Below are positions 36,742-44,924 of a stretch of DNA of 64,000 nt, piece after piece; positions within the stretch are counted from its first letter, which is position 1; each line of letters starts with the position of its first letter. The stretch spans positions 61,447 to 125,446 of the forward strand of contig CACGOO010000001.1 in assembly GCA_902574685.1 (NCBI GenBank). The letters run 5' to 3'. Origin of the DNA: an uncultured Pelagibacteraceae bacterium. Its GTDB lineage: Bacteria; Pseudomonadota; Alphaproteobacteria; Pelagibacterales; Pelagibacteraceae. A program made the position numbers and the translations under genes. Below the pieces are notes generated by a model. The model did no database searches. It was not told where the DNA came from and saw only the letters and a program-made list of their open reading frames with translations.

Positions 36742-38892
36742 ATGGAGAATGTAGATTTGGAATCAGTAAAATCATTTGTTGATACCCTTTGGGTTATAGA
36801 TTGCGCAATTTTAGTTTTCATAATGCAAGCAGGTTTTATGTGTATGGAAACAGGTCTTTCAAGGCACAAAAATAGCATTAATGTTGCTCTTAAAAATGCT
36901 GCTGACTTTGGTCTTGCGGTTGTAATTTTTTGGCTATTTGGTTTTGGTTTGATGTTTGGAAAAAGTTTTAATGGCTATTTTGGAACCGATTTATTCTTTT
37001 TTAAAACTGATCAGGCCGAATACATGACATATTTTGTATTCCAAGCAATGTTTGTTGCAACAGCAGCAACAATTGTATCAGGCGCTGTTGCTGAAAGAAT
37101 GAAATTTAATGGATATTTAATTATTACAATTATTGCTACCGGAATTATATATCCAATTGTTGGTCATTGGGCATGGTCTTCGAGTTATTTAAATAATATC
37201 GATGCAACAAGGCAATTACTTGCTGTTACTGGACAAGTTAAAACTACAGGTTGGTTGACAGATATTGGATTTGTAGATTTTGCTGGAAGCACAATAGTTC
37301 ACTCAGTTGGTGGATGGATTGCTTTATCAGCTGTTTTAATTTTAGGGCCCAGAATAGGAAAATATTCAGATGCAAACAAAGGAAAATTCACAGGATCAAG
37401 TTTCCCTTTAGCAGTTTTGGGAACTTTAATTTTGTGGTTTGGTTGGTTTGGTTTTAATGGTGGAAGTAACGGTGCTATGGATGAGGCAGTTCCTTTAATT
37501 TTAATAAATACATTTCTTGCTGCTTCTTTTGGATTACTAACAGGTCTTGGAATTTCATTTGCATTATTTAAAAAACCAGATCCTTACTATGTAATCCTTG
37601 GACCACTCGCAGGTTTAGTTGCAATCACGGCAGGATGTAATTCAATGACATCAGTGACTTCAATCTTTGTTGGAATTATAGGAGCTGTAGTTGCAATTTT
37701 TGTAAATGAATTTTTAAATAAATTTGAAATAGATGATGTTGTTGGAGCAGTACCTGTTCATTTGGCAGCAGGGGTTTGGGGCACTATTGCTGTAGGATTA
37801 TTTAGTGATCTTGAAATACTTGGAACAGGATTAACCAGACTAGAACAAATCAAAGCACAATTTATCGGAATTGTTTCGATCGGTGTATTCTCGTTTTTTG
37901 GTTCATATATTTTATTAAAAATTTTAAATTATTTTTATCCATTAAGAGTAAGTCCGCTACACGAAGAGTTAGGTTTGAATATTGCTGAGCATAATGCAAC
38001 CTCTGTAGAACATGATTTGATTACAATTTTAGAAAAACAGTCTGAGTCCGGCGACTTGACTATTAGAGGTCCACAAGATCCATTCACTGCAGGAGGTGTA
38101 ATTGGACTTTATTATAACAGATTGATGAGCAAATTAGAAACTAGTGAAGCTGAAAAGAAAGTATGGAGAGATAGAATATCAAATGAAGTAAAACTTGCGG
38201 TAAAAGTTCAAGAAAATTTCCTACCAAAAAGAAACTTGGAAAATTATCCTGTGCATGGAATTAATATAGCTGCTAGAGAAGTTTCAGGAGACTTCTTTAG
38301 TTTTTATCCTCACAATGATAGTGTTTATTTTATTATTGCAGATGTTGCTGGTAAAGGAATTCATGCAGGAATGGTGATGGCAAAAGCATCAACTCTATTT
38401 GAAATAATGTCTAGAGATCAAGTAGATCCAGATGAAATGATGTTTCATATGAATAATGATCTATTTTTAACTAAAACTGGAGGAATGTTTGTAACAAGTA
38501 TATTAGGAGAATATAATATGAGGACTGATGAATTAAGATGGGTAAATGGAGGTCATCAGCCAGCTTTAATCAGATCATCTTCTGGAAATTATGAGCAATT
38601 TGAAAGTAATTCTCCACCAATGGGTGTAATACTTCAAAAGGATAAGTCAGTCTATAAAACTCACAAAGTTAAGCTAGAAAATAAAAGGTTTTGCGCTTTC
38701 ACTGATGGTTTATCCGAAAGCTTAAATAGCTCAGGTGAGGAAATAGGAATAGATGGATCAATTCAAATAATTGAGAAAAACTTCAATATGGACATAAAAA
38801 AACAACTAAATGAAATCACAAAAGAAGTAGTTAAAGTTGCAGGTGAAAATAAGTTAAGTGATGATTTAACGCTAATTTCGATTGGAAAATAA
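36742..38892 (+). CDS. Ammonium transporter fused to PP2C phosphatase, copy 1
   Basis: A 716-residue fusion. Residues about 1-405 are a full Amt domain of about 11 helices: GFMCMETGLSRHKNSINVAL, the pore His of DFAGSTIVHSVGGW, FGWFGFNGGSNGAM and the second pore His in VPVHLAAGVWG, so transport residues seem intact. A linker (HEELGLNIAEHNATS, residues about 410-455) and a short coiled coil lead to a SpoIIE-type PP2C domain (about 485-716) with metal motifs VSGDFFSFY, IADVAGKGIHAG, FTDGLSE and SDDLTLI. I infer an ammonium sensor or transporter that dephosphorylates a STAS protein. It has its own promoter. A close paralogue lies 417 bases downstream. Confidence 0.94.
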   Translation: MENVDLESVKSFVDTLWVIDCAILVFIMQAGFMCMETGLSRHKNSINVALKNAADFGLAVVIFWLFGFGLMFGKSFNGYFGTDLFFFKTDQAEYMTYFVFQAMFVATAATIVSGAVAERMKFNGYLIITIIATGIIYPIVGHWAWSSSYLNNIDATRQLLAVTGQVKTTGWLTDIGFVDFAGSTIVHSVGGWIALSAVLILGPRIGKYSDANKGKFTGSSFPLAVLGTLILWFGWFGFNGGSNGAMDEAVPLILINTFLAASFGLLTGLGISFALFKKPDPYYVILGPLAGLVAITAGCNSMTSVTSIFVGIIGAVVAIFVNEFLNKFEIDDVVGAVPVHLAAGVWGTIAVGLFSDLEILGTGLTRLEQIKAQFIGIVSIGVFSFFGSYILLKILNYFYPLRVSPLHEELGLNIAEHNATSVEHDLITILEKQSESGDLTIRGPQDPFTAGGVIGLYYNRLMSKLETSEAEKKVWRDRISNEVKLAVKVQENFLPKRNLENYPVHGINIAAREVSGDFFSFYPHNDSVYFIIADVAGKGIHAGMVMAKASTLFEIMSRDQVDPDEMMFHMNNDLFLTKTGGMFVTSILGEYNMRTDELRWVNGGHQPALIRSSSGNYEQFESNSPPMGVILQKDKSVYKTHKVKLENKRFCAFTDGLSESLNSSGEEIGIDGSIQIIEKNFNMDIKKQLNEITKEVVKVAGENKLSDDLTLISIGK

Positions 38893-38931
38893 TTTCCCCA
38901 TTTTGATCTAATTTATTTTGTATGTTTTTTG

Positions 38932-38951
38932 TATAAATGATACCATTTATA
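38932..38951. promoter_or_regulatory. Palindrome overlapping a -10 box
   Basis: TATAAATG / CATTTATA form a perfect 8-base inverted repeat with a 4-base centre. The left arm contains a TATAAA -10-like box preceded directly by TG. A repressor binding here would cover the promoter of the small HMA-like gene. It also argues that the track's ATG at 38937 is not the true start. Confidence 0.4.
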
Positions 38952-38969
38952 AAAAATAATAAGGAAATT

Positions 38970-39299
38970 ATGTTTAAAAAAATAGTCTTAACTATAGGTT
39001 TTCTATTATTTAGCACTAACTTATTTGCAGCCCAAACGCAAATCGCACAAGTAAATGGTATGATATGTATCAAGTGTCAAAAAATGGTCACTGAAGCATT
39101 ACAAAAGGCTTGTCCTGATGCTACAGTTAATGTTTCTTGGCCAGAAGGGGTTGCAGTATCTACTTTTGCAGATAAATCAAATTTATCTGAGGATGAATAT
39201 AAAAATGCAATTTTAGGTACTGGATTTGAAGTAGTTAAAGTAATTAGTGTTGATGGCATAATTACAGACGCTGAAGAAGCAAGAAAACTTATAGATTAA
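38970..39299 (+). CDS. Exported HMA-like metal-binding domain protein
   Basis: A small exported protein with a single heavy-metal-associated-like fold. I choose ATG 38970 over the track's 38937 because AAGGAA lies directly upstream and it begins a clean signal peptide (MFKKIVLTIGFLLFSTNLFA); this gives 109 residues. The mature part carries GMICIKCQKMV, the GMxCxxC copper/soft-metal site, and the beta-alpha-beta pattern after it. It could be a periplasmic copper or other metal carrier. It lies between the two Amt-phosphatase fusions, 10 bases before the second, so it may share regulation with it; a functional link is unproven. Confidence 0.82.
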   Translation: MFKKIVLTIGFLLFSTNLFAAQTQIAQVNGMICIKCQKMVTEALQKACPDATVNVSWPEGVAVSTFADKSNLSEDEYKNAILGTGFEVVKVISVDGIITDAEEARKLID

Positions 39300-39309
39300 A
39301 AAAAATTTT

Positions 39310-41547
39310 ATGACTGTAGCTGAACTCCAAATTTTGGTTGATAAGCTACAGTCTAAAATAAGTCAGTTAGAGCTCACAAGTAAAGGAGCTATCAAAGCAA
39401 CAGAGTTTAGATTAGAAGCTGTACTACAAGCGAATTTAGATACATTTTGGTTATTAATTTGCGCTATTTTAGTTTTCTTGATGCAGGCTGGATTTATGTG
39501 TTTAGAATCTGGTTTATCAAGAAGCAAGAATAGCATTAACGTTGCTCTTAAAAATATTACAGATTTTGGAATAGCCGTAGTTACTTTTTGGGCCTTTGGT
39601 TTTGCATTAATGTATGGAACCAGTGTGATGGGCTTGTTTGGTAATAAATTTTATTTTTTTACAACCAAGGTAGCTGGTTATCAAACATATTTTGTATTTC
39701 AGGCAATGTTTGTTGCAACAGCAGCAACTATCATATCCGGAGCTGTTGCTGAAAGACTTAGGTTTTTCTCTTACGTAATAATTACTTTTGTAACTTCAGG
39801 AATTTTATACCCAATAGTAGGCCATTGGGCGTGGGCTTTTGATTTTACGAATCCAACAGTAAAATTTGGTTGGCTAGGTAAGATGGGTTATTTAGACTTT
39901 GCTGGCGCATCTGTTGTTCATTCTGTTGGAGGTTGGGTGGCATTAGCAATATTACTCATTATTGGAAGTAGAACGGGCAGATTTAGAAAAGATAAAGATA
40001 AAAAATTATTTCAAGGAAGTAATACACCAATTGCTGCTCTTGGCGCTTTAATTTTATGGTTCGGTTGGTTTGGATTTAATGGTGGCGCAAATGGAGCAAT
40101 GGATTTAAAAATTCCATTGATATTAATTAATACCTTTTTATCAGCATCATTTGGTTTAATCTTTTCAAGTGCAATGGGCATTATCGTAATGAAAAAACCA
40201 GAGCCGTTATTTATGATTACAGGTCCTTTGGCTGGTTTAGTTTCGATTACAGCAAGTTGCGCTTATGTTAATCCATCGGAGGCAATATATATTGGAGCAA
40301 TTGGAGGAATTTTATCAGGCTCAACAATTATTTTATTAGAAAAATTAAAAATTGATGATGTGGTTAGCGCTATACCAGTTCATCTAGTAGGAGGTATGTG
40401 GGGAACTATATCAGTTGCGGTATTTGGTGATTTCGAAATGATGGGATTAGATAAAACAAGATTAGAACAATTAACAATTCAAATCATAGGAACATTTAGC
40501 ATTGGAGGATTTTGCTTTTTTGCTTCATACATAATTTTTAAATCTATAAATTATATTTATCCACTTCGAGTAGGTAAAATCCAAGAGGAGCTTGGTTTAA
40601 ATATATCAGAACACAACGCATCAACAGATACTCACGAATTACTCGAAGTACTAACCAATCAAGCAAAAACTGAGGATTATTCATTAAGAGCTCCTCAAGA
40701 TCCATTCACTGATAGTGGTATTATTGGTACCCAATACAATTTTTTGATGGAAAAATTAGAACAAAGTGAAAAACAAAAAAATAAATGGAAAAACCGAGTT
40801 TCATCTGAAATTAAATTAGCAATGAATGTACAGAGACGTTTAATGCCAAATAGAGATTTGTCTAATTATCCAATTTATGGACTAAATATTCCAGCCAGAG
40901 AAATTTCAGGAGATTTTTACGATTTTTATTTGCATGATGATCTTGTTTACTTCACATTGTCAGATGTTTCTGGCAAAGGAGTTAATGCCGGCATGGTTAT
41001 GGCTAAGGCAATTACTTTATTTAAAATTTTTTCTAGACTAAAATTTAAACCTAATGAAATCCTGCTTGAAATGAACAATGATTTAAATGAAACTAATCCG
41101 CCAGGTACCTTTATAACCTCAATAGTCGGATGCTATAATATTAAAACAGACATTATTGAAATTGCAAATGCAGGGCATCAACCAGCTTTGTTGAGAAAAG
41201 GAAAGGATTTTGTTGAATATTCATCTTCTTCTACTCCTCTTGCAGTAATCAAACATAACAATGAAAATGTTTATAAGTTAGATACTTTTAAATTAGATGG
41301 AGGAAGAATATATTGTTTTACTGATGGTTTTTCAGAATGTATGGACGAAAATAAAAACGAAATAGGTATTGATGGAGTTAAGAAACTTTTACTTAATCAT
41401 CAAAATTCTTCTTTACAAAAAGAACTTGAAAATTCAACTGAGGAAATAAGACTTAAAAGTCTCAAAAAAGATTACAAAGAGACTGGTATAAAAGCAAATA
41501 ACGATATACTTGATGATGATTTAACTATCATCGGAATTGGGCATTGA
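39310..41547 (+). CDS. Ammonium transporter fused to PP2C phosphatase, copy 2
   Basis: A 745-residue paralogue of copy 1 with the same plan: Amt domain (GFMCLESGLSRSKNSINVAL, pore His in DFAGASVVHSVGGW and VPVHLVGGMWG), the linker EELGLNISEHNASTDTHELL, and a PP2C domain with all motifs (ISGDFYDFY, LSDVSGKGVNAG, FTDGFSE, DDDLTII). It differs by an extra 40-residue N-terminal coiled-coil helix (ELQILVDKLQSKISQLELTS) before the first membrane helix and by a longer C-terminal insertion (LKSLKKDYKETGIK). The two copies differ widely, so the duplication is not recent. Its stop codon lies directly against the remnant of a third copy. Confidence 0.94.
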   Translation: MTVAELQILVDKLQSKISQLELTSKGAIKATEFRLEAVLQANLDTFWLLICAILVFLMQAGFMCLESGLSRSKNSINVALKNITDFGIAVVTFWAFGFALMYGTSVMGLFGNKFYFFTTKVAGYQTYFVFQAMFVATAATIISGAVAERLRFFSYVIITFVTSGILYPIVGHWAWAFDFTNPTVKFGWLGKMGYLDFAGASVVHSVGGWVALAILLIIGSRTGRFRKDKDKKLFQGSNTPIAALGALILWFGWFGFNGGANGAMDLKIPLILINTFLSASFGLIFSSAMGIIVMKKPEPLFMITGPLAGLVSITASCAYVNPSEAIYIGAIGGILSGSTIILLEKLKIDDVVSAIPVHLVGGMWGTISVAVFGDFEMMGLDKTRLEQLTIQIIGTFSIGGFCFFASYIIFKSINYIYPLRVGKIQEELGLNISEHNASTDTHELLEVLTNQAKTEDYSLRAPQDPFTDSGIIGTQYNFLMEKLEQSEKQKNKWKNRVSSEIKLAMNVQRRLMPNRDLSNYPIYGLNIPAREISGDFYDFYLHDDLVYFTLSDVSGKGVNAGMVMAKAITLFKIFSRLKFKPNEILLEMNNDLNETNPPGTFITSIVGCYNIKTDIIEIANAGHQPALLRKGKDFVEYSSSSTPLAVIKHNNENVYKLDTFKLDGGRIYCFTDGFSECMDENKNEIGIDGVKKLLLNHQNSSLQKELENSTEEIRLKSLKKDYKETGIKANNDILDDDLTIIGIGH

Positions 41548-41675
41548 AAATTATAGAGTAAAATTTTAATACAGATTCTAACAAACAATTATCAGATATA
41601 TCAAATACAGTAATTAATACTGCTGTGGATAACAAGCTAATTGATGACTTTACCTTAATATCTATAGTCAAATAA
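41547..41675 (+). pseudogene. Decayed C-terminal tail of a third Amt-phosphatase copy
   Basis: This gap is not random. Read in one frame it gives KIIE, a TAA stop, then NFNTDSNKQLSDIS and, at its end, KLIDDFTLISIVK before a TAA. That matches the last 41 residues of copy 1 (QIIEKNFNMDIKKQL ... KLSDDLTLISIGK) position by position, with the Lys codon after IIE changed to TAA. It retains the last Asp pair of the PP2C domain but nothing else. It is best read as the leftover of a third tandem copy, or of a recombination that replaced the end of copy 2. Confidence 0.85.
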
Positions 41676-41747
41676 CAATTTAAGTAAAATAAACCCGCGA
41701 TCAAATATCATATATATTAAGTATATCTTAAAAAATATATTTCATGT

Positions 41748-42989
41748 GTGAGTGAAAAAAATCTGAAAATTGGAATTATTGGTGCTGGTATACAAGGTGT
41801 TTGTAATGCTTTGTTTCTTCAAAAAAAAGGTTTTCAAGTTACTCTTTTTGATAGAGAGGAGCCAGGAAGTGCAGCATCATATGGAAATGCGGGTCATTTT
41901 TCCCCATATGCATCTGTGCCTTTAAATAGACCCGATGTAATTGCTGATGTTCCATCTATGTTAATTAGCTCAAGAGGACCCCTTGCTTTAAAATGGAATT
42001 ATGTACCAAAAATGATCCCGTGGTTTGCTAGATTTATCTTAAATTGTAGGGAAGAAAAAATGATGCACACAGCTAAAAATATGCATCAAATTTTAGATCT
42101 GTCATTACCAGCATTCGATGAATTATTTGAAGAAATTGATCTCGATGGATTAGTAGAAAATAATGGAATTCTCTATGTTTGGACTGATCAAAATATGAAA
42201 AGTAGAGAATTAGAAATTAGAATTAGAGATCAATTGGGAGTAAAACAACAGTTAGTTAACAAAAAAGAAATTCATGATTTAGAACCAAACTTAAAACCAT
42301 TTTATCATGGTGGGGTATTTTATGATTATGCAAGACACGCAAGAAACCCAAGAAAAATTTTAATTAAATTATTTGAGAACTTTGTGAGCAAAGGTGGAAA
42401 GTTTTTAAAATTAAATATTCAAGATATAGATTTTGATGAGGAAAAGCCTGTTTTAAGAACAGAGTCGCAAAGATTTATTTTTGACAAGCTTGTTATTGCA
42501 TGTGGTGCATTTTCAAAAAGATTAACTGATAAATTACATGAAAATATTCCTTTAGATACTGAAAGAGGTTATCATGTTCACTTTAAAGATTATGACCATT
42601 TAATTTCAAGACCTATTGTTTATGCAAATAGAGGTTTTGGAATGACACCAATGGAACAGGGGCTGCGTGTTGTTGGAACAGTAGAATTTGGGGGTTTGGA
42701 AAACTCTCCATCTAAATCGAGAATAAAAAACTTGATATTAAACGCAAAGGATATGTTAGATGGGTTACCAGAACATAAAGATGAGTGGCTTGGTTTTAGA
42801 CCTACACTACCTGATTTTCTACCAGTTCTAGGGCCATCAAAAAATTATAAAAATATTTTTTACTCATTTGGTCATCATCATTTAGGCTGGACACTTGGTG
42901 CAATTTCAGGAAAAATCATATCTAAAATGATCTCTGGTGAGAATACTAACTTAGATCTGCAACCATACAGTTCAATAAGGTTTAGTTAA
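41748..42989 (+). CDS. DadA-like FAD-dependent amino acid dehydrogenase
   Basis: A DAO-family flavoenzyme (413 residues). The FAD dinucleotide motif GIIGAGIQGVCNALFLQKKG begins at residue 8, followed by the typical REEPGSAASYGNAGHFSP of DadA-like D-amino acid dehydrogenases. The C-terminal part has GFRPTLPDFLPVLGPS and FGHHHLGWTLGAISG. The start is GTG 41748; the ATG at 41744 is out of frame and closes at once. The substrate cannot be read from the sequence. It is followed by an EamA permease and a hydroxyacid dehydrogenase. Confidence 0.88.
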   Translation: MSEKNLKIGIIGAGIQGVCNALFLQKKGFQVTLFDREEPGSAASYGNAGHFSPYASVPLNRPDVIADVPSMLISSRGPLALKWNYVPKMIPWFARFILNCREEKMMHTAKNMHQILDLSLPAFDELFEEIDLDGLVENNGILYVWTDQNMKSRELEIRIRDQLGVKQQLVNKKEIHDLEPNLKPFYHGGVFYDYARHARNPRKILIKLFENFVSKGGKFLKLNIQDIDFDEEKPVLRTESQRFIFDKLVIACGAFSKRLTDKLHENIPLDTERGYHVHFKDYDHLISRPIVYANRGFGMTPMEQGLRVVGTVEFGGLENSPSKSRIKNLILNAKDMLDGLPEHKDEWLGFRPTLPDFLPVLGPSKNYKNIFYSFGHHHLGWTLGAISGKIISKMISGENTNLDLQPYSSIRFS

Positions 42990-43016
42990 AAGTAATCTTT
43001 TATAGTACTCTATTTA

Positions 43017-43922
43017 ATGCTTGAAAATAAAAGTAATATTATAATTGCATCTATTTTACTTTTTTTAGCAGCCTTGTTTTGGTCAGGAAATTTTATTGTT
43101 GGAAAGATAGCAGGTTTAAATGAAATACCTCCAATATCATTAAATATTTTAAGGTGGTCATTGGCGTTTCTAATTTTACTACCTTTTACTTACAAAGAGA
43201 TGCTAGAAAAAAAAGAATTAATTTTTAAAAATATTTATCTTTTATGTTTTCTAGGGATAACAGCAGTCAGTATTTTTAATTCAGCACTTTTTTATTCTTT
43301 AAAAACTACACAAGTCATTACGGGTGTACTTATGATCTCAACTGTTCCAGTTATGATCATTTTATTTTCTATAATTTTAAAAATAGAAAAAACAAATACC
43401 TTTCAAGTAATGGGAGTTGTATTTTCTTTGTTGGGCGTATTATTTATAATTTCAAAAGCAGATTTTGAAGTTTTTAAAAATTTAGCTTTTGAAAAAGGAG
43501 ATTTATTTGCTTTATTTGCAATGATATCTTGGTCACTATATTCAGCTCTTTTAAAAAAAAAAAATTATGGATTATCTCCTATAACTTTACTTCAAGTTGT
43601 TATTGGTCTTGGTGTAATATTTCTTATACCAATGTATGCAATAGATTATATTTACATTGGTAATCGAATTACAATTAATACAAATTTCATTCTTGTTTTA
43701 TCTTATGTTGTTTTGTTGCCTGGAATCATTTCTTTCTTTTTCTGGATAAAAGGTGTTGCTTTAATAGGCGCTAATAGAGCAGGAATTTATTTACATTTAA
43801 TGCCAATTCTTGCAGCAATTCTTGCAATGATAATATTTGATGAAGTATTGCTATTTTATCACTATATCGGTGGAATATTTATTATTTCAGGGATATTACT
43901 TTCAAATAAAAAAAATGCTTAA
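43017..43922 (+). CDS. EamA/DMT-family permease
   Basis: A 301-residue protein with ten hydrophobic helices and two EamA repeats: the first starts ILLFLAALFWSGNFIVGKIA, the second GDLFALFAMISWSLYSALLK. Drug/metabolite-type transporters of this family often export amino acids or related metabolites, but substrate is unknown here. It overlaps the following dehydrogenase by 8 bases, which suggests linked function. Confidence 0.9.
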   Translation: MLENKSNIIIASILLFLAALFWSGNFIVGKIAGLNEIPPISLNILRWSLAFLILLPFTYKEMLEKKELIFKNIYLLCFLGITAVSIFNSALFYSLKTTQVITGVLMISTVPVMIILFSIILKIEKTNTFQVMGVVFSLLGVLFIISKADFEVFKNLAFEKGDLFALFAMISWSLYSALLKKKNYGLSPITLLQVVIGLGVIFLIPMYAIDYIYIGNRITINTNFILVLSYVVLLPGIISFFFWIKGVALIGANRAGIYLHLMPILAAILAMIIFDEVLLFYHYIGGIFIISGILLSNKKNA

Positions 43923-44865
43923 AGTAGCTATACTCGACGATTATCAAAATATCGCAAAAGATTTTATTGATCTTAAAAAATTATCTTCAAAATATGAATT
44001 TCAGGTATTTAATGATCCATTTGAAAACGAGGATGATGCAATTGAAAAATTAAAGGAATTTGAAGTTCTTTTTATAATGAGAGAGAGAACAAAAATAACA
44101 AAAAAACTTATAGAGAGTTTAAAAAAATTAAAATTAATTGCTACTAGTGGAATGAGAAATAAATCGATAAATTTAGAAGTAGCTAAAAAAAATAAAGTTG
44201 TGGTCACTGGTACTGAAATCAATAGTAACCCAACACCAGAGTTAACCTGGGCATTAATTTTAGGACTTGCAAGAAATTTTAAAACGGAAATAGATAATAT
44301 GTATCAAGGTTACTGGCAGTCAACTATTGGAGTGGAGCTTAAAGGTAAGATATTAGGTTTGCTTGGATTGGGTAGGGTAGGTTCTGAAGTTGCTAAAATT
44401 GGTAAAGCTTTTGGTATGCAAATTATGGCTTGGAGTGAAAATTTAAACTTAGATAAATGCAAAGAGCTTGATGTTTTGCCGTGCAGCAAAGATGACTTAA
44501 TTCAAAATTCAGACTTTCTGTCAATCCATGTTCAAGGAGGAGATAGATATAGAGATTGCATTACTATTAAAGAATTTGAGAAGATGAAAAAAACCTCCTA
44601 TTTAATAAATACTTCAAGAGGCGAAATAGTTAATGAAGATGATCTCATTATAGCATTATCAACAAATATTATAGCTGGCGCAGGTATAGATGTTTACGAA
44701 AAAGAACCATTGCCCGAAAGTCATAAGCTTAGATTCGTTCAGAATGCTCTTTTGCTTCCTCATATCGGTTATGTAACTGCTGAAAATTATGCAACTTTCT
44801 ACAATCAAATGATTGAAAATCTTGATAGTTTTGCATCAGGCAAACCTCAAAGAGTTATAGAATAA
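43915..44865 (+). CDS. D-isomer-specific 2-hydroxyacid dehydrogenase
   Basis: NAD-dependent dehydrogenase related to phosphoglycerate dehydrogenase (SerA/glyoxylate reductase family). The track's start at 43837 would place 26 extra residues inside the permease gene; ATG 43915 begins MLKVAILDDYQNIA, a typical start, and gives 316 residues. The Rossmann motif LGLLGLGRVGSEVAKIGKAF lies near 140-160, with catalytic Arg in INTSRGEIV, Glu in DVYEKEPLP and His in LLPHIGYVT. Substrate is not determinable from sequence. It is coupled to the EamA permease. Confidence 0.9.
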   Translation: MLKVAILDDYQNIAKDFIDLKKLSSKYEFQVFNDPFENEDDAIEKLKEFEVLFIMRERTKITKKLIESLKKLKLIATSGMRNKSINLEVAKKNKVVVTGTEINSNPTPELTWALILGLARNFKTEIDNMYQGYWQSTIGVELKGKILGLLGLGRVGSEVAKIGKAFGMQIMAWSENLNLDKCKELDVLPCSKDDLIQNSDFLSIHVQGGDRYRDCITIKEFEKMKKTSYLINTSRGEIVNEDDLIIALSTNIIAGAGIDVYEKEPLPESHKLRFVQNALLLPHIGYVTAENYATFYNQMIENLDSFASGKPQRVIE

Positions 44866-44911
44866 TAGAAATCTTAGACAATTTTACCAGATAAAATTTT
44901 TTATTTTTGTG

Positions 44912-44917
44912 TATAAT
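44912..44917 (+). promoter_or_regulatory. -10 box directly before aceE
   Basis: TATAAT preceded directly by TG ends 7 bases before the aceE ATG at 44925. If used, transcription would start at or next to the A of the ATG and the message would be leaderless, which fits the lack of a ribosome site. No good -35 element is visible. Confidence 0.4.
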
Positions 44918-44924
44918 ATTATTG

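Noticed and set aside
38937-38969. Upstream ATG for the HMA-like protein
   Set aside because: It overlaps a -10-like box and palindrome; the ATG at 38970 has AAGGAA and starts a clean signal peptide.
41744-41755. ATG just before the DadA-like gene
   Set aside because: It is out of frame and meets TGA after three codons; the GTG at 41748 opens the conserved frame.
43837-43914. Upstream extension of the 2-hydroxyacid dehydrogenase in the ORF track
   Set aside because: The extra 26 residues lie within the EamA gene and the typical start MLKVAILDDY follows directly.
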